NCBI GenBank assembly: GCA_018266075.1
Contig: JAFEBB010000004.1
Coordinates: forward strand, 62,001 to 126,000
Reading direction: 5' to 3'
Length of the DNA: 64,000 nt
Source: Deltaproteobacteria bacterium
GTDB lineage: Bacteria; Myxococcota; Myxococcia; Myxococcales; SZAS-1
Positions within the stretch are counted from its first letter, which is position 1, and each line of letters starts with the position of its first letter. The notes beneath the pieces are model-generated. The model ran no database searches. It was not told the origin of the DNA and saw nothing but the letters and a program-made list of their open reading frames with translations. Shown here one piece after another: positions 53,154 to 61,441 of the stretch. A program made the position numbers and the translations under genes.

Positions 53154-55125
53154 CGCTCAGCGCCCGCGAGTTGCCTCGCGCCGGCTGGCTCCGGCGCTGC
53201 TGGGGTTGTGCGCCTTGTTGATCGCCTCGCCCGCCCACGCGCAGGACGTGGAGTTCTACGACACCCTCAACGCCAACGAGGTGCAGCTCGGCGACGTGGT
53301 CATCCTCACCGTGCAGATCTCCGGCAACGAGGAGGCCGTCAACGCCGAGTTCAACATCCCCCAGCTCTTCGAGTTCGAGGTGCTCACCCGGCACAGCTCC
53401 ACGTCGATGCGGATGAGCATCGTCAACGGGCAATCCAACGTGGTGCGCTCCAAGGTGCTCACGCTCTCGCTGCAGCCCAAGCGCACGGGCACGCTCCACA
53501 TCCACCCCATCGAGGCCACGGTGGGCGGCCGTACCTACCGCACGAGCGAGCTGGCGTTGAAGGTGGACCCGGCCGACCCCTCCGCGCGCCGCAAGCCGCC
53601 GCCGCAGGCCCAGCAGCAGCCGGATCCGTTCGCCAGCTTCTTCGGCGGGCAGAACCCGTTCGCGGGCATGCCCGGCAACGACGACGACGACAACCCGCAG
53701 GATCCCTTCGGCGGCATGTTCGGCGAGGGCGGCCCGCCGCGCGACTCGGACCTGTTCCTGCGCGCCACCGTGGACAAGAAGCAGGCCTACCTGGGCGAGC
53801 AGGTCACGTATTCGATATATCTATTTGCCCGCGTCGACGTGAGCCGGGTGGACAACCCCAAGCTCCCCAAGCTCGACGCCTTCTGGGCCGAAGACCTCGA
53901 GAGCCCCACCAACATCACCGGCGATGTGCGCACCGTGAACGGCGTGCCGTACCGCGTGTACCTGCTCAAGCGGCGCGCGCTGTTCCCGCTCAAGGCCGGC
54001 AAGCAGACCATCGATCCCGTCGAGGTGGACGTGATCACCGGCCTCTCGCTCTTCGGCAACGGGCACACCGCGCACCGCGCGGCGCAGGCGCTGGAATTGA
54101 ACGTGCTGCCCCTGCCCGCGGGAGCGCCGGCCGGCTTCGCGACCACCGATGTCGGCCAGTGGCGGCTGAACCTCGCGGTGCAGGGCTCGAGCCCGGGCGC
54201 TGCGGTGCCCGCCGCCGTGGGCCAGCCGGTGACCATCGACCTCACCCTCGACGGCCTGGGCAACCTGCGCAACCTCGCGGTCCCCAAGCTGCCATCCGTG
54301 CGCGGCTTGCACGTGTATGACCCGACCACCACCGACAAGGTCACGGTGGTGAAGAACCGCTTCGGCGGCAAGCGGACGCTCGAGTACATCGTGATGCCCG
54401 AGCAGACCGGCCACTTCGAGATCCCGGCCGTCACCTTCCCGTACTTCAACCCGCAGACCGCGAAGTACGAGACCGCGAGCGCAGGTCCCGTGCAGATCGA
54501 CGTGGGCGCGGCGTTGGCCGGCGCAGGCGCGACCGGCGGCAACGGCGCGGTCGCCGCGAATCCATCTGCGGGGCAGAACGTGCTCGGCGCGAACCTCTCG
54601 CGGCCGATTCACACCCGCGCCGCGCTGGCCGAAGCAGGGTTGCCGTTGTGGACGCGGCCGTACTTCGCGCCGTTCCTGCTCGCGCCGTTCGCGCTGCTGC
54701 TCGGTGGCGCCGCGGTGCGCGGCGTCCGCAGCCGCTCGGGCCAGGAGGATCCGCGCAAGCGCGTCCGCTCCGCCCAGGCGCGCGCACGCAAGCGCTTCAA
54801 GGCCGCCGACGCGCTCCTCGAGAAGGGCGATGCGGGCGCGTACTACGGCGCCGTCTCCAAGGGCCTGTTCGACTACCTCACCGACAAGCTCGGCTTCGCC
54901 GCCGCGGGCCTCACCCGCGATGAGCTCGTGCGCCGCTTGACCCAGGCCGGTGCCAAGGACGAGAGCGTGAAGGCGGTGGGCGCCGTGCTCGACGCCTGCG
55001 ACCTCGGCCGCTTCGCGCCAGGCTCTGCGGCCGGTCGGCGCGAGGTGCTGGAGCAGGCGTCGGACGCGGTGGCCGCGCTCGAGGACCAGAAGCTCAAGCC
55101 GCTTGCCCCGGAGGCGCGCGCATGA
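53134..55125 (+). CDS. batD: BatD-type oxygen-tolerance family membrane protein
   Basis: A 663-aa protein with a signal peptide (SPAHA|QD). A BatD N-terminal beta region ([37 protein letters not shown]) is followed by a Pro/Asn/Asp-rich insert (about 155-200), then further beta domains. One TM helix ([18 protein letters not shown], about residues 510-527) precedes a cytoplasmic helical domain. The insert includes a [14 protein letters not shown] stretch. The TYSIYLFAR strand is encoded by an AT-rich island (53806-53828). It starts inside batC and overlaps batE by 4 bp. Confidence 0.92.
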   Translation: MSTRTGSAQRPRVASRRLAPALLGLCALLIASPAHAQDVEFYDTLNANEVQLGDVVILTVQISGNEEAVNAEFNIPQLFEFEVLTRHSSTSMRMSIVNGQSNVVRSKVLTLSLQPKRTGTLHIHPIEATVGGRTYRTSELALKVDPADPSARRKPPPQAQQQPDPFASFFGGQNPFAGMPGNDDDDNPQDPFGGMFGEGGPPRDSDLFLRATVDKKQAYLGEQVTYSIYLFARVDVSRVDNPKLPKLDAFWAEDLESPTNITGDVRTVNGVPYRVYLLKRRALFPLKAGKQTIDPVEVDVITGLSLFGNGHTAHRAAQALELNVLPLPAGAPAGFATTDVGQWRLNLAVQGSSPGAAVPAAVGQPVTIDLTLDGLGNLRNLAVPKLPSVRGLHVYDPTTTDKVTVVKNRFGGKRTLEYIVMPEQTGHFEIPAVTFPYFNPQTAKYETASAGPVQIDVGAALAGAGATGGNGAVAANPSAGQNVLGANLSRPIHTRAALAEAGLPLWTRPYFAPFLLAPFALLLGGAAVRGVRSRSGQEDPRKRVRSAQARARKRFKAADALLEKGDAGAYYGAVSKGLFDYLTDKLGFAAAGLTRDELVRRLTQAGAKDESVKAVGAVLDACDLGRFAPGSAAGRREVLEQASDAVAALEDQKLKPLAPEARA

Positions 55126-55850
55126 AGGCCCTCCTGCTCGCCCTGAGCCTTTGCGCCGCGCACCGCTACTCGCAGGCGGACGCGCAGCAGCTCTTCGACG
55201 CCGCCAACGCTGCCTACTTCAAGGGCGACTACGACGCGGCCGTGTCGCAGTACCAGAAGCTCGCCGAGGACGGCTGGTCGAGCGCGGACCTCGACTATAA
55301 CCTGGGCACGGCGCTGCTCGCGCAGGGAAAGCTCGGGCAGTCGATCCTGGCGCTGGAGCGCGCGCGGCGGCTCGCGCCCGCCGACGAGGACGTCGCCGCG
55401 AACCTGGAGCGCGCGCGTCACGAGCTGGTGGACAAGGTCGCCGGCGCGGGCGAGGAGCCCTTCGTCGCGCGCGTGGCCGCGATCCTGCCCGTGGCCCTCG
55501 TCGGCTGGGCCTTTGTGGCTGCGTGGGCGTGCTTCTGGCTGGGCTTCTTTGGCCGACGCTGGGCCAAGGGCGCGGCGACGGCCCTGGCCACGCTCGGCGC
55601 GCTGGCGGCCGTGGCCTCGGGCGCGCTGCTCGGGGTGCAGTGGTACGAGCGCGAGCAGATGCACGAGGCCGTCGTGATTGGCCAGACCGTGCCCGCGCGC
55701 GAAGGCCCCAACGGCTCGAGCAAGGTCAGCTTCGAGCTCCACGAGGGCACCGAGCTGCGCATCATCGACCGCGAAGGCAGCTTCCTGCGCGTGCGCCTGC
55801 GCAATGGGCTCGAAGGCTGGGCCGACGCGACCGGCGTCGAAGAGATCTGA
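55122..55850 (+). CDS. batE: BatE-type TPR/SH3 membrane protein
   Basis: A 242-aa protein with a signal-like N-terminus, a TPR pair ([44 protein letters not shown]), two TM helices (about 115-160) and a C-terminal SH3-like domain ([25 protein letters not shown]...[13 protein letters not shown]). This is the normal BatE layout with the SH3 outside the TPRs. It closes the Bat operon; an inverted repeat follows. Confidence 0.9.
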   Translation: MKALLLALSLCAAHRYSQADAQQLFDAANAAYFKGDYDAAVSQYQKLAEDGWSSADLDYNLGTALLAQGKLGQSILALERARRLAPADEDVAANLERARHELVDKVAGAGEEPFVARVAAILPVALVGWAFVAAWACFWLGFFGRRWAKGAATALATLGALAAVASGALLGVQWYEREQMHEAVVIGQTVPAREGPNGSSKVSFELHEGTELRIIDREGSFLRVRLRNGLEGWADATGVEEI

Positions 55851-55863
55851 CCCAATCGTTGAC

Positions 55864-55962
55864 CGTGGGTCGTGGGTCGTGGGTCGTTCGGCGGCCGCAT
55901 CTTGGACACACCCGCTTGGGCGCTCGTCGGATCCTCGAACGGTCCACGACCCACGACCCACG
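55864..55962. repeat. Long inverted repeat with heptamer arms (element B)
   Basis: Left arm 55864-55890 consists of three copies of CGTGGGT then CGTTCG. Right arm 55936-55962 is its inverse at 25 of 27 positions. The loop is 45 nt. It lies in the spacer between batE and the ABC ATPase gene. Confidence 0.75.
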
Positions 55963-56037
55963 TCCCGCGATCGCGTGTCAGAGGTGATCCTTCGAGCTGA
56001 ACGTGTTACTCCGGGACCGCCAGTTCGGGACTGAGGG

Positions 56038-56748
56038 ATGATCGAGCTCGTCGACGTCCAGAAGGTGTACCGCCGCGGCCAGAGCGAGGTGCACGCCCTG
56101 CGCGGCGTGAACCTCACCGTCCCCGACGGCCAGTTCCTCTCCATCATGGGCCCCTCCGGCTCGGGCAAGAGCACCCTGCTCAACGTGCTCGGCGCGCTCG
56201 ACGTCCCTTCGACCGGAAAGATCCGCATCGAGGGCAAGGAGCTGGAGAAGCTCGACGACAAGGCGCTCAGCATCTTCCGCCGCGACCGCATCGGCTTCGT
56301 GTTCCAGTTCTTCAACCTCTTGCCCACGCTCACCGCCATCGAGAACGTGATGCTGCCCTCGCTGCTCGCAGGCGCGCCGCGGCAGGCCATCGCAGCGCGG
56401 GCGCAGGAGCTGCTCGAGCGCGTGGGCCTGGGCAAGCGCATGCAGCACCGCCCGGACGAGCTCTCCGGCGGCGAGATGCAGCGCGTGGCCGTGGCGCGCG
56501 CCCTCTCGACCAAGCCCGCCTTGCTGCTCGCCGACGAGCCCACCGGCAACCTCGACTCCACCGCGTCGCGCGAGATCCTGGGGCTGATCCGCGAGGTGAC
56601 CCGCGAGCGCCAGGTGACGGTGGTGATGGTGACCCACGATCCGCAGGCCGCGCAGGTGGGCGACCGCCTGGTGCGCTTCGCCGACGGCCGGGTGGTGAGC
56701 GACGAGGCCGTGGCCCCGCTCGCGGCGGTGAGCGCCGGAGGCCACTAG
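56038..56748 (+). CDS. LolD/MacB-type ABC transporter ATPase
   Basis: A 236-aa ATPase with Walker [10 protein letters not shown], signature [14 protein letters not shown], Walker [14 protein letters not shown] and H-loop VTHDP. It fits the MacB/LolD group that powers FtsX-type permeases, which move lipoproteins or exported small molecules rather than importing. The next gene starts directly after its stop, and the permease follows; the three form one unit. Confidence 0.94.
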   Translation: MIELVDVQKVYRRGQSEVHALRGVNLTVPDGQFLSIMGPSGSGKSTLLNVLGALDVPSTGKIRIEGKELEKLDDKALSIFRRDRIGFVFQFFNLLPTLTAIENVMLPSLLAGAPRQAIAARAQELLERVGLGKRMQHRPDELSGGEMQRVAVARALSTKPALLLADEPTGNLDSTASREILGLIREVTRERQVTVVMVTHDPQAAQVGDRLVRFADGRVVSDEAVAPLAAVSAGGH

Positions 56749-58356
56749 ATGGCCCAGCCCTCTCTCTTCGTTCGCTGGCTGCGCACCACGGCGCTGCTGA
56801 TCACGCTCATGGGCGCTGGCGCCGTGGCGTTCTTCCTCCTGCACGGCCGCCGCGGTCAGGTCGACGCGCTCTTTCGCATGCTGCCCGCGGACACCGGGAA
56901 CGTGGTCGTGGTCCAGCACCTGGACGCGCTGCTCACGGCCCTGAACCACGCGGTCGAATCGCCCGACGGTCCGCAGGAGCTCAAGGACCTGCAGCACGAC
57001 GTTCGCACGCGCTCCGTGGCCCAGCTCGGCTTCGACGCCACCCGACCCGAGGGCTGGCAGAAGGCCGGCGTGGACCTCGGCGGCGCGTTCGCGCTCGCGT
57101 CCTCGGGCAAGCCGGACGACCCCTTCGCCTTCAGCTACCTCCCCGTCTCGGATCCGACGGCGGCGGCCGCGCTCTTCAAGCGCTCGCTCTCCAATGCCGG
57201 CGCCACCGTCGAGGACGACGAGGGCAACGGGCTGCACGTCTTCCGCGTGCGCTGGCCGTCCAACGTGGACAACGAGCCCTATCCGCCGCGCGCGTTCGCG
57301 TTCCAGGGCGGCTACGCGATCGTGGTGGGCGCCACGGGCAAGGCCGACGCCGAGACCGCGCTTCGCAAGCAGCTCGCGGGTCACGGCCTGGGCAGCGAGC
57401 AGTCGTTCCGTGCGGTGCGCGCTGCCGTGGGAGAGCCGTGGATCGCCTTCGCGTACGCCTCGCCCGCGCTGGTGAAGCAACAGCTCGCGGCGCAGCAGGC
57501 CGAATCGTCGATCGGGCCGGCCGCAGGGGGTGGCGTGGGCGGCGCGCTGGAGCTCTCCGACGAGAAGCTCGAGCTCCGCGTGCGCGCGCTCAGCGAGGGC
57601 ACGCCGCTGCCGGTGCCGCTGACCGAGCCGCATCCGACGAACGATCACGTGTCGGGCGTGGAGCCGCTGCTGGCCGGTCGGATCAGCATGGATCCGAAGG
57701 CCGTCGTGGCGCGGATGAAGATGGATCCGGCGGGCCAGGAGGACCTCGCCAATGCGCACGACGCGCTCGCTCCGCTGGGCGTGGACTTCGAGAAGGACCT
57801 CGTGCCCGCGCTCGACGGGCAGCTCACCCTGGGGCTGGTCGCCCCCGAGAAGAACGAGACCTCGCTCGTGGATCTGGTGGCCGTGGTCGGCGCGAAGGAC
57901 GCGCCCGTGCTGCTCAAGAAGCTCGCGCCCAGTCTGCTGCCGCTGGGCTTCCTGCCGGGCAATGACGGCTGGCTGAGCGGTCCGGGCATGGAGGTCGGCG
58001 CGACCAACGACGCGTTCCTGCTCCTCGGCGCCTCGCCGACGCGCCGGGCCGCGTGGAAGAAGGCCGTGGCCGCAGGCGGTCCACCGCTCTGGGCCGCGCT
58101 CCCCACCGAGCCGCGCCAGAGCTTCGAGCATGGGCCCGCGCTGTACGCCTGGGCGGATCTCGAGCGCGCCGCGGAGATCGTGGCCCACTCGGGCGCGCCC
58201 GGCTCGGTGCAGGGCGCCCGGGTGCTGCGCGCGATGCAGTCGGCCTCGCTGGGGCTCGACGCGCGCGACGGCATCATCCGCCTCGACGCCGACCTCTACC
58301 CGCCCGCTGGCGGTTTCTCCCGCGCCTTCTCCAACTCCCCCGACGCCGGCCGCTGA
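56749..58356 (+). CDS. Membrane-anchored DUF3352-like protein
   Basis: A 535-aa protein with one N-terminal TM helix (TTALLITLMGAGAVAFFLL, about 13-31), then a large extracytoplasmic region. The segment RMLPADTGNVVVVQHLDALL resembles DUF3352 proteins, and there is an internal echo (ALAPLGVDFEKDLVPALDGQLTLGLV). No catalytic motif was seen. Its place between the ABC ATPase and the permease suggests an accessory or substrate-capturing role. ATG 56749 follows the ATPase stop with no gap. Confidence 0.75.
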   Translation: MAQPSLFVRWLRTTALLITLMGAGAVAFFLLHGRRGQVDALFRMLPADTGNVVVVQHLDALLTALNHAVESPDGPQELKDLQHDVRTRSVAQLGFDATRPEGWQKAGVDLGGAFALASSGKPDDPFAFSYLPVSDPTAAAALFKRSLSNAGATVEDDEGNGLHVFRVRWPSNVDNEPYPPRAFAFQGGYAIVVGATGKADAETALRKQLAGHGLGSEQSFRAVRAAVGEPWIAFAYASPALVKQQLAAQQAESSIGPAAGGGVGGALELSDEKLELRVRALSEGTPLPVPLTEPHPTNDHVSGVEPLLAGRISMDPKAVVARMKMDPAGQEDLANAHDALAPLGVDFEKDLVPALDGQLTLGLVAPEKNETSLVDLVAVVGAKDAPVLLKKLAPSLLPLGFLPGNDGWLSGPGMEVGATNDAFLLLGASPTRRAAWKKAVAAGGPPLWAALPTEPRQSFEHGPALYAWADLERAAEIVAHSGAPGSVQGARVLRAMQSASLGLDARDGIIRLDADLYPPAGGFSRAFSNSPDAGR

Positions 58357-58368
58357 CCCGAGCTCCCC

Positions 58369-60936
58369 ATGCTCCGCCTCTTCCGCCTGGTCTCGCTGCG
58401 GCACTTCACCCTGAGCCCGCTGCGCACCGCGCTCACCGTGGTGGGCGTGGCCGTGGGCGTGGCGGTGATGGTGGCCATCGCCGCGGTGAACCGCGCCGTG
58501 CTCGAGTCGTTCCGGAGCATGGTGGACACGGTGTCGGGCAAGGCGGATCTCTCGATCGCGCTCTCCAAGGACCGCTTCGACGACGCGCTGCTCGACAAGG
58601 TCGCCACCGTGCCCGGCGTGGCGCACTCGGCGGGCTCGCTGAGCTTCACCTTCGCCGTGCAGGGCCAGCCCGGCGAGGCGCTGTACGTGCTCTGCACCAA
58701 CTTCACCGACGACGGCTTCTTCCGGAACCTGCGCAGCGCCGCGGGCCAGCCCAAGCTCGGCGACGTGGTGAGCTTCCTCAACTCCACCGACGAGCTCCTG
58801 CTCAGCGAGCGCTACGCCCACGAGCACGGCATCAAGACCGGCGACAAGATAAATCTCGTGACGCCCAAGGGCGTGCGGCCGTTCAACGTGCGCGCGCTCC
58901 TCGACGACTCCGGCCCGGCGACGGCGTTCGGCGGCTCGTTCGCGGTGATGGACCTCTACGCCGCCGAGGCCGCCTTCGACCTCGACCACTTGATCGATCG
59001 CATCGACATCGCCGTGAAGCCCGGCGAGGACATCGACGCCGTGAAGGCGCGACTGCAGGCCGTCACCGGCCCGGCCTATGAAGTCGAGCGCCCCGAGCGC
59101 CGCGGCGGCAGCGTGCAGAAGATGCTCATGAGCTTCCAGCTCGGGCTGAACATGGGCTCGGCGCTGGCGCTGCTGGTGGGAATCTTCCTCGTCTACAACA
59201 CGATCTCGATTGGCGTGGTGCAGCGGCGCCGCGAGATCGGCACCCTGCGCGCGCTCGGCGCCAGCGGCAACTTGATGCGCGGCCTGTTCACGCTCGAGGC
59301 CGCGCTGCTGGGCACGGTGGGCTCGGCGCTGGGCATTCCCCTTGGCTGGGTCATCGGCAGCAAGGCCATCGCGGGCGTGAGCGACGCCATCTCGTCGATC
59401 TACATCCAGGTGCACGCCACCGACGTGCGGCTCGCGCACATGGACGTGGCCGTGGCCATGGCGTCGGGAATCCTCGGCTCGTGCTTCGCGGCGTTCCGGC
59501 CCGCGAGCGCCGCCGCGAACGTGCAGCCCGTCGAGGCCATGCGCCGCGACGTGAGCCTCTCCACCCAGAGCGCCAGCCAGGACCGCTTCCAGATCCTCTT
59601 GGGCATTGGCCTGCTGGTGCTCGCGTGCGGGCTCGTCTACCTGCCGCCGCCCACCGAGAACTTCCCGCTCGGCGGCTACCTGGCCATCTTCGCGGTGCTG
59701 ATGGGCATGACCTCGCTCACGCCGCCCATCATCCGCCGTTCGCGCGCGCTCCTCATGCCGCCCGCGCAGGCGCTGGCCGGCGTGCCCGGACGCCTCGCCG
59801 CCGACAACTTCTCGCGCGCGCCGGGCCGCTCGGCGGTGCCGGTGGCGGCGCTGTCGATCGGCATCGCGATGACCATCGCCGTGGGCGGCTTCATCGGCAG
59901 CTTCAAGGTCGCCACCCAGCGCTGGCTGCGCGCCAACGTGCCCAGCGATCTCTTCGTCACCAGCTCGTACAAGGTCGCGGGCGTGCGCAACGTGCCCATG
60001 CCCGAGGCCATCGCCAAGGACATCGACACCATCCCCGGCGTGAGCGCCACCGACCGCGTGCGCCTGCTGCAGCACGACTTCTCCGGGCTGCGCATCTTCG
60101 TGCTCTCGCTGGATCCGCGCATCTACTGGAAGCGCGCGAAGCCGCTCTTCCTCGAGGGCTCGCCCGAGGAGGCCGAGCAGACCGCGCTCGACGGCGAGAG
60201 CATCGTGATCTCCGAGAACCTCTCGCGCCGGCGCCACCTGCACAAGGGCGACGCGCTCGATCTGCAGACGCCGTCGGGCATGCGGCACTACCAGATTCGC
60301 GGCGTCATCTACGACTACACCAGCGACCAGGGCCTGTTGTGCATGAGCCGCGACATGTACCTGCGCGACTTCAAGGACCCGTTCGTGGACACCTTCGAGG
60401 TGTACGTCGACCACCCGGAGGACCGCGAGCGGGTGCGCAAGGCCATCACCGAGAAGTGGGGCCAGAAGTACGAGCTCTACGTGCTCACCAACGACGAGCT
60501 CCGCGCGGAGAGCACGGAGCTCATCGACCAGACCTTCGAGGTCACCTACGCCATGGAGGCGGTGGCGGTGCTGCTGGCGCTGCTGGGCGTGGTGAACACG
60601 CTGCTCGCCGCGGTGATCGACCGCACCCGCGAGCTTGGCCTGTTGCGTGCCGTGGGCGCCACGCGCGGCCAGGTGGTGCGCACCATCGCCGCCGAGGCCG
60701 GTTGCATGGGCCTCATCGGCGCGGCCATCGGCACCCTCGACGGCACCGCGCTGGCCAAGGTGCTGCTCTTCGCCGTGGGCCTGCAAGGCACCGGCTGGGA
60801 CATCCCGCTCTCGTTCCCCTGGTTCACCGCGATCTCCATGGGACTCGCGGCCGTGGCTTGCGCGATGGGCGCTGGCCTCTATCCGGCGCGGCGAGCGGCC
60901 AAGCTGGACGTGGTCGAGGCATTGGCTTGGGAGTAA
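58369..60936 (+). CDS. FtsX-type ABC permease (two FtsX domains)
   Basis: An 855-aa permease with the double FtsX layout of large LolCE/MacB-like exporters. It has an N-terminal TM helix (RTALTVVGVAVGVAVMVAI), a periplasmic domain, and a first FtsX block (SALALLVGIFLVYNTISIGVVQRRREIGTLRALGAS). A second TM and periplasmic part follows, then a C-terminal FtsX block (DRTRELGLLRAVGATRGQVVRTI). A short AT-rich codon run lies near 58849. It starts 12 bp after the DUF3352-like gene. Substrate unknown; export of lipoproteins or an envelope component is most likely. Confidence 0.92.
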   Translation: MLRLFRLVSLRHFTLSPLRTALTVVGVAVGVAVMVAIAAVNRAVLESFRSMVDTVSGKADLSIALSKDRFDDALLDKVATVPGVAHSAGSLSFTFAVQGQPGEALYVLCTNFTDDGFFRNLRSAAGQPKLGDVVSFLNSTDELLLSERYAHEHGIKTGDKINLVTPKGVRPFNVRALLDDSGPATAFGGSFAVMDLYAAEAAFDLDHLIDRIDIAVKPGEDIDAVKARLQAVTGPAYEVERPERRGGSVQKMLMSFQLGLNMGSALALLVGIFLVYNTISIGVVQRRREIGTLRALGASGNLMRGLFTLEAALLGTVGSALGIPLGWVIGSKAIAGVSDAISSIYIQVHATDVRLAHMDVAVAMASGILGSCFAAFRPASAAANVQPVEAMRRDVSLSTQSASQDRFQILLGIGLLVLACGLVYLPPPTENFPLGGYLAIFAVLMGMTSLTPPIIRRSRALLMPPAQALAGVPGRLAADNFSRAPGRSAVPVAALSIGIAMTIAVGGFIGSFKVATQRWLRANVPSDLFVTSSYKVAGVRNVPMPEAIAKDIDTIPGVSATDRVRLLQHDFSGLRIFVLSLDPRIYWKRAKPLFLEGSPEEAEQTALDGESIVISENLSRRRHLHKGDALDLQTPSGMRHYQIRGVIYDYTSDQGLLCMSRDMYLRDFKDPFVDTFEVYVDHPEDRERVRKAITEKWGQKYELYVLTNDELRAESTELIDQTFEVTYAMEAVAVLLALLGVVNTLLAAVIDRTRELGLLRAVGATRGQVVRTIAAEAGCMGLIGAAIGTLDGTALAKVLLFAVGLQGTGWDIPLSFPWFTAISMGLAAVACAMGAGLYPARRAAKLDVVEALAWE

Positions 60937-60940
60937 CAGC

Positions 60941-61029
60941 CGTGGCTGGTGGCTCGTGGCTGGTGGTTCGTTCGAACTGAGCCGCGATTGAGCACGCGAG
61001 CGCCGGGACGAACCACGAGCCACGATTGG
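60941..61029. repeat. Long inverted repeat with heptamer arms (element C)
   Basis: Left arm 60941-60970 is four heptamers (CGTGGCT, GGTGGCT, CGTGGCT, GGTGGTT) then CG. Right arm 61009-61029 (cgaaccacgagccacgattgg) matches its inverse apart from one missing heptamer. It lies between the permease and receiver genes and resembles element B in unit length, arm orientation and the loop-side TTCG. Confidence 0.72.
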
Positions 61030-61057
61030 ACTGTCGAGCGGTATACTCGCGGGCTCG

Positions 61058-61441
61058 ATGGCGACGCCGTTCCGAATTCTCTTGGTCGAGGACGAGCCGG
61101 TGATCCGCGGCCTGGTGGAGGCGCTGCTCTCCACGGGCGAGGTGCAGGTGGAGTGCGTCTCCAGCGGCGCCGAGGCCATCAAGCGCGCGCGCGAAAATCC
61201 CTTCGACCTCTACCTGCTCGACGTGGTGCTGCCCGGGCTCGACGGCGTCTCGGTGCTGCGCATGCTCCGCGCCGACCCGGGCAACGCGGGCAAGCCGGTG
61301 TACATGCTCTCCGGCCGCCACAAGACCGCCGACGTGGACACCGCCAAGCGCGCCGGCGCCACCGGCTACATCCAGAAGCCCTTCCGCGGGGTGGAGCTCA
61401 TGGAGCTCGTGGAGAAGCACCGCGGCGAAAAGCCCGCATGA
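61058..61441 (+). CDS. Single-domain response regulator
   Basis: A 127-aa receiver with all key residues: acidic pair VEDEP, phospho-Asp in LLDVVLPGLDG, Ser in LSGRH, and Lys in QKPFRG. It is preceded by element C rather than a kinase gene. Its stop overlaps the next gene start (ATGA), so it is translationally coupled to the propeller lipoprotein, an unusual pairing. Confidence 0.9.
   Translation: MATPFRILLVEDEPVIRGLVEALLSTGEVQVECVSSGAEAIKRARENPFDLYLLDVVLPGLDGVSVLRMLRADPGNAGKPVYMLSGRHKTADVDTAKRAGATGYIQKPFRGVELMELVEKHRGEKPA

Noticed and set aside
55978-61182. Very long minus-strand open frame (1734 codons)
   Set aside because: It is antisense to the ABC ATPase, DUF3352-like, permease and receiver genes, which have clear motifs. 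Its product is a low-complexity His/Arg/Glu-rich sequence typical of GC-rich shadows.
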